Source: Omnitrophica bacterium GWA2_41_15 (lineage in GTDB: Bacteria > Omnitrophota > Gorgyraeia > Gygaellales > UBA12090). From it: a stretch of 35,245 nucleotides of DNA. Of the stretch, positions 14,370 through 23,081 are shown piece by piece. Made by a program: the position numbers and the translations under genes. The number at the start of each line of letters is the position of its first letter. The first letter of the stretch is position 1. The notes below the pieces were generated by a model. The model saw only the letters and a program-made list of their open reading frames with translations. It had not been told where the DNA came from and ran no database searches. The stretch lies in the NCBI GenBank assembly GCA_919902675.1, contig CAKKRH010000022.1, forward strand, positions 1 through 35,245. The letters run 5' to 3'.

Positions 14370-16403
14370 TCATAAGTCAATCCCCTCAAAATCCTCAATT
14401 ATTTTCCAGAATTTTTTATCGCCGCGTCTATTCGAACCCGCCATTCCCAAGGAATCCGCTTCGTCTCCTTCCGTGGCCGCGTATTTATCTAAAATATCGC
14501 TTTCCTCCAGGAAACGCGAGGCCTGAGTAAACACGGGGCCCGCGCCGCTAGAATAACTTCTTGATGAGCGGTCTACGCGCGGCTTTAAGAGAAATAGATT
14601 CTCCCTGGCCCTGGTGGCGGCCACATAAAATAACCTGCGCTCCTCTTCTATCGCCGCGCTGTCTTCTAAAGACCGGTAGCTCGGCAAGTGCCCTTCGGCC
14701 AGGTAAATGATAAAAACCGTATGCCACTCCAAGCCTTTGGCCGAATGGATAGTAGATAAACTGATCTTGGGCTCGTCCTTGTCGTGAAAACCGGTCCGCG
14801 CGATATTTTTTTCAGGCGGATCCAGGGCCATATCCGAAAGAAACTGTTCTAAAGAGTTATATCTTTCGGCAATCCTGAAAAGAGAATTCAAATCATTAAG
14901 GCGCTTATCCGCGTCGTCGTATTTATCCTTTAGCCAGGGCTGATAATATTCCATGCACAATTCCAGTATTTGATGCGGCAATTGAATCTTGGTATCTATC
15001 TTTCTAAAAAGCTCAATCAAGGTTATCAGCATAGGATTCTTGGTAAAAAGCTTGCTTGAGGTATCTATGCCGGAAAACCCTTGGCCTTGTGAAATTATTT
15101 CTTCGATTACCAGCTCAGCTGTCTTAGGGCCGATTTTAGGAAGCAATAAAAGCAGCCTAAACCAGCTTACCTGGTCCGCGATATTATAAATAACCCTTAC
15201 ATAAGACAAGACGTCCTTGATATGGGCGGCCTCGATGAATTTCTGTCCGCCGTATTTGGCAAAAGGGATATTACATCTGGCTAATTCTATCTCCAGGTCG
15301 TTAGAATGCCAGCTGGAGCGAAAAAGCACCGCGATATCGGATAAATCAACGCCTTCCTCTCTTAAGGAAAGGATCTTCTCAATTATGTATTCCGACTGCC
15401 GGTGCTCATCGCGAAGCTCAATATACACAGGCAAAACGGAGGAGGATTTGCTGGTGAATAATCTTTTCTGAAAACCCTCTTCGCTGGATTCGATTATCCT
15501 GTTGGCCAGGTTTAATATCGGCTGGGTTGAACGGTAGTTTTCCTCCAGGGTAATAACTTTTGTCCCTTTGAATATCTTGGGAAAATCAATGATATTCCTG
15601 AAATTGGCTCCCCTGAAAGAATAGATGCTCTGGGAATCGTCCCCTACCACCATTATATTTTTGTTTTCCGAAGCCAAAAGATAGACAATCTCAGACTGGA
15701 GTTTATTGGTATCCTGATACTCATCCACCATGATATAGCGATACTTTTGAGATATCCGAAGGCGAACCTCCTCATGGCCGCTCAAAAGGTTTTTAAGATA
15801 CACCAGGAGGTCATCATAATCCAGAATAGATTTGGAATGTTTATAGTCAACGTATTCACGGGCTATCTTTTTTATTTCGTTAAGCCATTCACCAAACTGG
15901 GGATATTCGCTGTTAATGATTTTCTCCAAAGGCTCCGATTTATTCACGCTTTTTGAGATTATATCCAGAAGGGCGTCTTTTCTGGGAAAACGGCTTTTTG
16001 TTTTAGAAAACCCTAACTTGGTCCGGATAAGATTAACCGTGTCCTCGGCATCAGGACGGTCCAATATGGTAAAGTCTCTGGAGATACCCACTACATTCGC
16101 GTATCTCCTTAAGACCATATTGGAGAAAGAATGAAACGTCCCCCCGGATACCCGCTCACAGCGCTCATCCAGTATCAAGGACGCCCGCTTAAGCATCTCC
16201 TGAGATGCCTTGCGGGTAAAGGTTAAGAGAAGTATCTCCTCCGGCCTGACTGAGCGCTCGACTAAATAAGCCGTGCGATGAACCAAGACCCGGGTTTTTC
16301 CGCTTCCGGCTCCGGCTATTACCAGATACGGCCCTTCAGTTGAACGCACTGCTTCTAACTGGGCGGGATTAAGCTCTTTTTGGTAATCTATAATTTTGGA
16401 CAT
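14370..16403 (-). CDS. ATP-dependent DNA helicase, UvrD/PcrA family
   Basis: LNPAQLEAVRSTEGPYLVIAGAGSGKTRVLVHRTAYL...MVDEYQDTN...VGDDSQSIYSFRGA...SLSTIHSAKGLEW...FYVAATRA. Confidence 0.95.
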   Translation of the reverse strand: MSKIIDYQKELNPAQLEAVRSTEGPYLVIAGAGSGKTRVLVHRTAYLVERSVRPEEILLLTFTRKASQEMLKRASLILDERCERVSGGTFHSFSNMVLRRYANVVGISRDFTILDRPDAEDTVNLIRTKLGFSKTKSRFPRKDALLDIISKSVNKSEPLEKIINSEYPQFGEWLNEIKKIAREYVDYKHSKSILDYDDLLVYLKNLLSGHEEVRLRISQKYRYIMVDEYQDTNKLQSEIVYLLASENKNIMVVGDDSQSIYSFRGANFRNIIDFPKIFKGTKVITLEENYRSTQPILNLANRIIESSEEGFQKRLFTSKSSSVLPVYIELRDEHRQSEYIIEKILSLREEGVDLSDIAVLFRSSWHSNDLEIELARCNIPFAKYGGQKFIEAAHIKDVLSYVRVIYNIADQVSWFRLLLLLPKIGPKTAELVIEEIISQGQGFSGIDTSSKLFTKNPMLITLIELFRKIDTKIQLPHQILELCMEYYQPWLKDKYDDADKRLNDLNSLFRIAERYNSLEQFLSDMALDPPEKNIARTGFHDKDEPKISLSTIHSAKGLEWHTVFIIYLAEGHLPSYRSLEDSAAIEEERRLFYVAATRARENLFLLKPRVDRSSRSYSSGAGPVFTQASRFLEESDILDKYAATEGDEADSLGMAGSNRRGDKKFWKIIEDFEGIDL

Positions 16404-16451
16404 AAAAGATCCGCCCGAGGAACGAACAGCCGGCGGGCGCGGCTAATATTA

Positions 16452-17654
16452 CTAACCTATCAACGTGGTTATTTTAAATATAGGAAGGAAAAGGGCCAGG
16501 ACAATTCCGCCGATAAGCATACCCAAAACGGCAATCACTAAAGGCTCAATCAGACTGGTCATACTGCTTACCGCGACATCCACCTGCTCTTCATAAAAAT
16601 CAGCTATCTTAGAAAGCATCTTCTCCAGCTCTCCGGCCTGCTCGCCGACCTTAATCATCCTGATTACCATTGCCGGAAAAACATTGGCCTTATCTAAAGG
16701 CTGATACAAAGGCTCTCCCTGGCGGATTGCCTGCCGGGCGTTTTCCACCGCCTGTTCGATTATTTTATTCCCGGCGGTCTTGGAAACAATCTCTAAGGTA
16801 TTCAAGATAGGCACGCCGCTTTTCACCAAAGTAGAGAAAGTCCGGGCGAATCTGGCCACCGCCGCCTTAAGAAAAAGCGGCCCGAATATGGGAACTTTTA
16901 AAGTAAGCTTATCGAACTTTTGTCTTCCGGAAGGAGTCTTGATGTAACGCCGCAGCAAAAATGATAACACGCCCAGGGCGATCAGAATGTACAAAAAATA
17001 ATTTTTTAAAGTATCGCTGGCAAGAATCAATATCTGCGTCGGAACCGGCAATTCGCCCCCTAAGGTAGCAAAAATACCCTTAAAAGTAGGGACAACCTTT
17101 ACCATCAAAAATACGGTTATGGAAATAGCCATAGTTATTATAACCGCCGGATACACCAAACTTGACTGCACCTTTCTGATCAGGGCGGCGGTCTTCTCCA
17201 GAAACACCGCCAGCCTTTCCAGGACCTCATCCAGCCTTCCGGAGGCCTCTCCGGCCTTAATCATATTGATATAAAAATCAGAAAAAGCGGCGGGGTATTT
17301 TGCCGTGGAATCGCAAAAGCTTTTTCCCTCCTGCACATCGCGGTATATCTTGGAAATTATAGCGGAGAGCGCGCGGTCATCTATCTGGTCCTTAAGTATC
17401 TCTAAGGCCGCCACCAGGGTTATTCCGCTGTCAATCATAGTGGCCAGCTGGCGGGAAAAAATCACCAGGGCATCAAGAGAAACTTTCCTATCCCGGGTTT
17501 TCTTTAACTGCCTGTCCGGGATATTTTTTAAAGAAACAATCATCAAGCCTTTAGAGTGCAGGATATTCTCCGCTTCGGCCTGAGATCCGGCCTCTAATGT
17601 TCCCTCTACGCTTTCAGAGTTTTTATTCTTGGCGTTATATTTATAGAATGACAT
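16452..17654 (-). CDS. pilC: type II secretion/type IV pilus inner-membrane protein, PilC/GspF
   Basis: Two T2SSF repeats; FSRQLATMIDSGITLVAALEIL...ARFARTFSTLVKSGVPILNTLEIVSKTAGN. Confidence 0.92.
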   Translation of the reverse strand: MSFYKYNAKNKNSESVEGTLEAGSQAEAENILHSKGLMIVSLKNIPDRQLKKTRDRKVSLDALVIFSRQLATMIDSGITLVAALEILKDQIDDRALSAIISKIYRDVQEGKSFCDSTAKYPAAFSDFYINMIKAGEASGRLDEVLERLAVFLEKTAALIRKVQSSLVYPAVIITMAISITVFLMVKVVPTFKGIFATLGGELPVPTQILILASDTLKNYFLYILIALGVLSFLLRRYIKTPSGRQKFDKLTLKVPIFGPLFLKAAVARFARTFSTLVKSGVPILNTLEIVSKTAGNKIIEQAVENARQAIRQGEPLYQPLDKANVFPAMVIRMIKVGEQAGELEKMLSKIADFYEEQVDVAVSSMTSLIEPLVIAVLGMLIGGIVLALFLPIFKITTLIG

Positions 17655-17655
17655 T

Positions 17656-18720
17656 TTAGAATTTATCCGCTATCCTTAAAAATGTCTCAACCACTTTAGG
17701 ATCAAATTGTTTTCCCGAATTACGTTTTATTTCTTCAATTGCCTGCTCTTTGCTAAAAACCTCCTTACGGTAACTTCTTATTGAAGTCATAACATCATAG
17801 GCGTCGGCAAGGCTGATTATCCTCGCCCCCAGGGCAATCTCTTCGCCTTTGAGGCCGTCAGGATAACCGCCGCCGCCGTAACGTTCATGATTCTGGCGGA
17901 CAATCGAAGCTACATCACCCAAAAAGGTAAGCGGCTCCAGAATTTGGGCGCCCTTGATTGAATGTAATCTCATCTTCACCCATTCCTCATCGTTAAGCGC
18001 TCCGGGTTTAGTTAAAATACTATCCTCTATGCCGATTTTGCCCACATCGTGCAATTCGCCTGCCTGGCGTATCGTCTCTATTTCTTTTACCGATAACCCC
18101 ATCTCCTCGGCAATCAAAACCGCGCGGCGGGACACCTTCTCGGAGTGGCTTCGGGTATAATGGTCCCGGGCGTCAATCGCCTCAATTAAAGATTTAACCG
18201 TATGCACGTAGGTTTTACGCAGATCTTCATACATACGCCCTAAGTTTTTACTTGATTCCTCAACCCGGTTAGCCAAAAGCATATTCTGCTTCTGTAAAGA
18301 AGAGTTGCGCTCCTCCAAACTCAATAGTATCCTTTTATATGAAACGATTGAGGAATGCGCGTGAGAGGCCGTCTTTACCAGGAAAGCAAAGCTTTCGACA
18401 TTATGTATAGGGAACCTCACCGTCTCAAAAATGCCGCTGGTGGGAAATTCTCTGGTTAAATCAAAATCACTGTCCTCAACCATAAGCAGTATCACCAGCG
18501 ACGAATCCCTGACAATGAGATCCTGAACAAAATTCTTTATATCACAGCCGCTCAGGCCGCATCTTAAAATAACCAAATCAAAATCATTATCCAAATACCT
18601 TAGGGCAGAGTCGCTATCAAGAGAAATAACCGCTTCATAATCCCTATTGGATAGTATTTCTACCAAGGCCTTATTCATTAACTGACTGTCTGAAATTAAT
18701 AATATTCTGCCCTGGCTCAT
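17656..18720 (-). CDS. HD-GYP domain protein with degenerate receiver domain
   Basis: GELHDVGKIGIEDSILTKPGALNDEEW...QNHERYGGGGYPDGLKGEEIALGARIISLADAYDVMTSIRSYR. Receiver-like N-terminus has DLVILRCGLSG in place of the usual DLVILD. Start MSQG (or 18744 MPGG). Confidence 0.9.
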   Translation of the reverse strand: MSQGRILLISDSQLMNKALVEILSNRDYEAVISLDSDSALRYLDNDFDLVILRCGLSGCDIKNFVQDLIVRDSSLVILLMVEDSDFDLTREFPTSGIFETVRFPIHNVESFAFLVKTASHAHSSIVSYKRILLSLEERNSSLQKQNMLLANRVEESSKNLGRMYEDLRKTYVHTVKSLIEAIDARDHYTRSHSEKVSRRAVLIAEEMGLSVKEIETIRQAGELHDVGKIGIEDSILTKPGALNDEEWVKMRLHSIKGAQILEPLTFLGDVASIVRQNHERYGGGGYPDGLKGEEIALGARIISLADAYDVMTSIRSYRKEVFSKEQAIEEIKRNSGKQFDPKVVETFLRIADKF

Positions 18721-18744
18721 ATTTTCCTTTACGCCTCCTGGCAT

Positions 18745-18780
18745 AATCTTCAGGTATAAATAATCTGAAGATTATACCTG
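18745..18780 (-). promoter_or_regulatory. interleaved inverted repeats upstream of the HD-GYP gene
   Basis: AATCTTCAG/CTGAAGATT (18745-18753/18765-18773) and CAGGTATAA/TTATACCTG (18751-18759/18772-18780) overlap at both arms. Confidence 0.6.
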
Positions 18781-18831
18781 ATTACTGCGATTAATTAAAG
18801 ACATCCTCTTTGTTTCTCTTTATAGGATGTC

Positions 18832-20520
18832 TTACTCCGCGGTAACCCTTATAACCTCAGCCAGTGTAGTTAAGCCTTCTTTAGCCTTATCTATGGCCTC
18901 CTGACGCAGGGTCTTCATACCCAGCCTGGAAACCGCGTAATCTTCAATCTGCTGGGAGGAAGAACCCTTTACCACCATTTCTTTTATTATATCATCGATC
19001 ATCAAAATTTCCAGCAAAGCGTTTCTGCCGTAAAATCCGGTATTGCCGCAAAGACGGCATCCCCGGCCGCGAAACAGCGCGATATCCGGGCTGAGGCCTA
19101 AACTCTTCAGGATTGGCCGCGAGACATCATTATCAGGCTCTTTACAATGAGCGCAGATAAGCCGTATCAGACGCTGGGCCGAACTCATAATTAAACTGGA
19201 AGCAACCAGAAAAGGCTCTAGGCCCATATCTACCAGCCTGGTGATAACCTGACTGGCGTTATTGGTATGCAAAGTGGACATGACCAGGTGCCCGGTAAGA
19301 GCGGCCTTGACCGCGATATCGGCAGTTTCTCCGTCTCTGATTTCACCGATTAAAATCACATCCGGGCTCTGCCTTAAAATAGAACGCAGACCCGATGCAA
19401 AGTCCAGGTTTATTTCAGAATTAACCTGAATCTGGCTAATTCCGGCAAGCTGATATTCAACCGGGTCTTCAATCGTGATTATATTTTTTTCCGGGGTGTT
19501 CAACTGGCTCAGAACAGAATACAGAGTTGTGGATTTACCGCTTCCGGTAGGGCCGGTTACCAGAATCATTCCATATGGCTTATGAACTATTTCATTAAAA
19601 GCTGACATGGCCCGGCTCGAGAATCCCAGGCGCTGAAGGCCCAAAGAGAGAGAAGATTTATCTAAAATGCGCAGCACCATCTTCTGGCCGAAGCTGGTGG
19701 GAAGAGAGGAAACCCTGAAATCAACCTCCTTATCCGCGGATTTGATTTTAAACCTGCCGTCTTGCGGCAGACGGGTCTCAGTGGTATCCAGCCCGGAGAT
19801 AATTTTGAGCCTGGCAATTATCGCATTCTGGTTGCTTTTGGGTATTCTAAAGGCGTCAGCCAACTCACCATCGATACGGTAGCGAATCCTGAGATCAGAC
19901 TCCTGCGGCTCTACATGTATATCCGAAGCCCTCTTCTTGAGCGCCTCCAATATCATTAGATTGATAATCTTGACAATCGGCGCGGCGTTAGTCTGATCCT
20001 TGAGATCATCCACCTTGACTACCGTATCTTTCGAGATGCCGCCTCCGGCTTCCTTTTCTTGCTCTAAGAAAGAAGTATTATGCTCCTTATGCCGGTAGAC
20101 ATTATTTATAGCCAAAAGGATGTCTTTCTCTAAAGCGATAACCGGCTCTATTTTATGCCCGGTAAAAAGCCTTAAATCATCCAAAGCGAAGATATTTAAA
20201 GGATCGGCCATGGCCACGGTAAGGTTATCGCCGATACGAGAGATCGGCACCAGGTGATATTGACGGGACATCCTTTCCGGAACGACTTCGGCTAAAGACG
20301 CGTCAATCCGGTAGTTGGATAAATTTAAGGTAGGTATATAAAGCGACTCGGACAATACGGAAATAAGCTTGGCCTCATCAACAAAACCCTCCTTTAGCAA
20401 GACTTCTCTTAAGGAAACGGCCTTTTTCTTCTGAATTTCAAAAGCCTCCTGGAGCCTCTCCTTAGAAAGGATGCCTTGAGTAACCAGCAATTCCGTCAAT
20501 CTTTCTTTAAAAACAGCCAT
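18832..20520 (-). CDS. PilB/GspE-family ATPase (MshEN + T2SSE)
   Basis: GPTGSGKSTTLYSVL, ITIEDPVEYQ, ILRQSPDVILIGEIRDGETADIAV, LMSTLHTNNA, CxxC pairs. Confidence 0.95.
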   Translation of the reverse strand: MAVFKERLTELLVTQGILSKERLQEAFEIQKKKAVSLREVLLKEGFVDEAKLISVLSESLYIPTLNLSNYRIDASLAEVVPERMSRQYHLVPISRIGDNLTVAMADPLNIFALDDLRLFTGHKIEPVIALEKDILLAINNVYRHKEHNTSFLEQEKEAGGGISKDTVVKVDDLKDQTNAAPIVKIINLMILEALKKRASDIHVEPQESDLRIRYRIDGELADAFRIPKSNQNAIIARLKIISGLDTTETRLPQDGRFKIKSADKEVDFRVSSLPTSFGQKMVLRILDKSSLSLGLQRLGFSSRAMSAFNEIVHKPYGMILVTGPTGSGKSTTLYSVLSQLNTPEKNIITIEDPVEYQLAGISQIQVNSEINLDFASGLRSILRQSPDVILIGEIRDGETADIAVKAALTGHLVMSTLHTNNASQVITRLVDMGLEPFLVASSLIMSSAQRLIRLICAHCKEPDNDVSRPILKSLGLSPDIALFRGRGCRLCGNTGFYGRNALLEILMIDDIIKEMVVKGSSSQQIEDYAVSRLGMKTLRQEAIDKAKEGLTTLAEVIRVTAE

Positions 20521-20530
20521 ATTTTTATCT

Positions 20531-20690
20531 AAACTCGAAACACTAAACCATAAACCCTAAACAAATCCCTGCCTGCCTGCCGCGGGCAGGCAAAACCCAA
20601 ATTTTTTAAACCTAAAACATTATATTTTGAGTTTTGGGTTTATGATTTTGAGTTTGTTTAGAATTTATGGCTTAGGATTTAGGGTTTTAG
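20531..20690. repeat. heptad-phased dyad repeat with central GC hairpin
   Basis: AAACTCG|AAACACT|AAACCAT|AAACCCT|AAACAAA ... TGCCTGCCgcgGGCAGGCA ... TTTTGAG|TTTTGGG|TTTATGA|TTTTGAG|TTTGTTT|AGAATTT|ATGGCTT|AGGATTT|AGGGTTT. Confidence 0.75.
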
Positions 20691-20714
20691 TTTTTATATA
20701 TAAGAGCCGATAAA

Positions 20715-22436
20715 TTATTCATCCCCGGCGCTTACCCGAAGCATCTCTTCAAGTGAAATTAGTCCGCTTCGGACTTTAAACAAGCCGTCTTCCCTTAAGG
20801 TCTGCATTCCCTCTGCCCTGGCGGCCTCCTTTAGCGCGTGCTCCTGGGAGCGGCTAAAAATCAATTCCTTTATCTTAGGGTTCAAAACCAAAACCTCAGC
20901 CAAAACTACCCTACCGCGATATCCGCTGTGAAAACATTTTCCGCAGCCTTTGGGCCTGAAAAAAATATACGGCTCTTTTTTATCCCTGGCAGTGAGTTTA
21001 AGCTTAAGAGCTACATCTTCTTTAAGCTCATATTTCTCCTTACAGTCCGGGCAAAGAACCCGGGCCAATCTTTGGGCCGTAATACAGTTTATTGCCGAGT
21101 TGATCAAAAAAGGCTCGATCCCCATATTCATTAAGCGCACCACTGCCCCGCAGGCAGTCGTGGTATGTAGAGTGGATAAAACCAAATGTCCGGTTAGCGC
21201 GGACTTTATGGCAATATCTACCGTCTGAGAGTCTCTGATTTCACCGATCATAATCACATTGGGATCCTGTCTTAAGATGGAACGTAAGGCCGAGGCAAAA
21301 CTAAGCCCTATCTCCGGCTGGACATTCACCTGGTTTATCCCCGGAATCTGAAACTCAACCGGATCTTCAACGGTAACGATATTAATTTTGGGACGGTCAA
21401 TTAATTTTATCAGAGAATACAAAGTAGTGGTTTTTCCGCTTCCGGTCGGCCCGGTCGCCAGGACCATCCCGTAAGGCTTAAGAGCGCATTCTTTTAGCTT
21501 AGAAAGGGCTTTTTCCTGAAAACCAAGCCTTTCAATATCCAGGTTCAACTGGGATTTATCCAGGATCCTCAGCACCACCTTCTCACCTAAAACAGTAGGA
21601 AGCACCGAAACCCGGAAATCCACCTCGCCGGAGCCGATTTTCATCTTGAATCTTCCGTCTTGAGGAAGACGATGCTCAGCAATATTTAAGCCCGAGATAA
21701 CTTTAACCCGCGAAACGATAAGGGCGCTTATCTCTTTCGGACATTCAGGCTGTTCTTTAAGCATGCCGTCAATACGAAAGCGAATACGCAGTTTATTTTC
21801 CTGGGGCTCAAGCATAATATCCGAAGATTTAAAATTAACCGCCTGCTCAAATACCTTGTTGACAAAAGTAACGATCGGGGCCTCCTGGGCGAGGCGGCCT
21901 AATTCAATCGAAGAAATCGCTTCCTCTTCCTTATCTTCAATCAATTCTATATTCTCGGCTGAAATGCCCTGGATCAATTCTTCGATAACCGCTTTTGAGG
22001 AAGTCTCGCCATAACATTGGTTAATCGCCTGGGTTATCTTGCGAGAATCGGCAATAATGGGATTTATCTGATAACCGGTCAAGCTCTTTACGTCATCAAG
22101 GGCGAGGATATTCATAGGGTCAGCCATCGCCAGGGTGAGGGCGCTGCCGAATTTGGAAACCGGGATTACTTGATACTGCCGGCAGATATTAGGCGGGATT
22201 ATTTTTAAGACCTCGGGAGCAATCTGGAAACGAGTTATGTCAATACTTGGCTTAGAGAAGACTTTAGACATAGCCGCCAGAAGCTTGTTTTCATCAACAA
22301 ATTTCAGTTCCGCTAAAATTACGCTAAGCTGTCCTCCTTTTTCTTTCTGAACTTTTAAAGCGCGGTCAAGATTATCCTGAGTAATCAGCTCATCTTGAAT
22401 AAGTATCTGGATTATCCGGTCTTTTAAAGAAGACAT
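20715..22436 (-). CDS. PilB/GspE-family ATPase, second paralogue
   Basis: GPTGSGKTTTLYSLI, VTVEDPVEFQIPGINQV, ILRQDPNVIMIGEIRDSQTVDIA, LSTLHTTTACG, MshEN N-terminus. Confidence 0.95.
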   Translation of the reverse strand: MSSLKDRIIQILIQDELITQDNLDRALKVQKEKGGQLSVILAELKFVDENKLLAAMSKVFSKPSIDITRFQIAPEVLKIIPPNICRQYQVIPVSKFGSALTLAMADPMNILALDDVKSLTGYQINPIIADSRKITQAINQCYGETSSKAVIEELIQGISAENIELIEDKEEEAISSIELGRLAQEAPIVTFVNKVFEQAVNFKSSDIMLEPQENKLRIRFRIDGMLKEQPECPKEISALIVSRVKVISGLNIAEHRLPQDGRFKMKIGSGEVDFRVSVLPTVLGEKVVLRILDKSQLNLDIERLGFQEKALSKLKECALKPYGMVLATGPTGSGKTTTLYSLIKLIDRPKINIVTVEDPVEFQIPGINQVNVQPEIGLSFASALRSILRQDPNVIMIGEIRDSQTVDIAIKSALTGHLVLSTLHTTTACGAVVRLMNMGIEPFLINSAINCITAQRLARVLCPDCKEKYELKEDVALKLKLTARDKKEPYIFFRPKGCGKCFHSGYRGRVVLAEVLVLNPKIKELIFSRSQEHALKEAARAEGMQTLREDGLFKVRSGLISLEEMLRVSAGDE

Positions 22437-22440
22437 TTAC

Positions 22441-22545
22441 CCTCGCTGCGCTCGGGCGCGGAATAATGCTGAACTCTACACGCCAACCACGCGCGATACA
22501 AGTTGTGCGTATTTCTGCGTGTTGTTCCGCGTATTTCAGCGATTA
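22441..22545. repeat. GC-rich palindromic intergenic element
   Basis: cgcggaataatgctgaactctacacgcc...gcgtatttctgcgtgttgttccgcgtatttcagcg; CGCGGAA/TTCCGCG and GCTGAA/TTCAGC arms. Confidence 0.5.
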
Positions 22546-22991
22546 CTAGTTGCTTTATAATACCTCTCAATTGCATGCTTTATGTCAGAAGCGGTAGAAA
22601 CAAAGGTCTGCACACTGCAGGAAGTAAGTGTCTCCATATCTTCCACCGCCTGGGTGTTTAAGGGATTACTCATCGCTATGGTTAAATTATTACCTATTTT
22701 GTCAATAGGGATAAGGCAATACTGTCTGGCCACCCGCTCAGGAATTATGTTGATCAGGCTCTGGTCAATCTCATAATTGGAAAGCGGCAGATAAGCGAAA
22801 CCATACTGGGCGGTAAGCATTTTGGCGATATCATCCTCAGTGGTATATTTAAGCTCAACCAAAATCTCTCCAATAAGGCCGCCTTTATCCTTTTGCAATT
22901 CCAGGGCCTCGTCCAGCTGTTCCTGGGTAACCAGCGTTTTTTCAACTAACAATTCACCTAATTTTTTATTTACAATCTTCTTGCCAGACAT
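22536..22991 (-). CDS. standalone GspE N-terminal (MshEN-type) domain protein
   Basis: KKLGELLVEKTLVTQEQLDEALELQKDKGGLIGEILVELKYTTEDDIAKMLTAQYG...YCLIPIDKIGNNLTIAMSNPLNTQAVEDMETLT; stops before the ATPase domain. Confidence 0.9.
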   Translation of the reverse strand: MSGKKIVNKKLGELLVEKTLVTQEQLDEALELQKDKGGLIGEILVELKYTTEDDIAKMLTAQYGFAYLPLSNYEIDQSLINIIPERVARQYCLIPIDKIGNNLTIAMSNPLNTQAVEDMETLTSCSVQTFVSTASDIKHAIERYYKATSNR

Positions 22992-23010
22992 TAAGAATAA
23001 TCCTTTTTTT

Positions 23011-23081
23011 TAAGCCTCAAGCCATCAACATTCAACTTTCAGCAAAAAACAGAAAGCTAAAAAGCCGACAGCTGATAGCAA
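23011..23081. repeat. heptad-phased intergenic tract
   Basis: TAAGCCT|CAAGCCA|TCAACAT|TCAACTT|TCAGCAA|AAAACAG|AAAGCTA|AAAAGCC|GACAGCT|GATAGCA. Confidence 0.6.

Noticed and set aside
20531-20690. CRISPR array
   Set aside because: Units are 7 nt and drift in sequence with no repeat-spacer structure.
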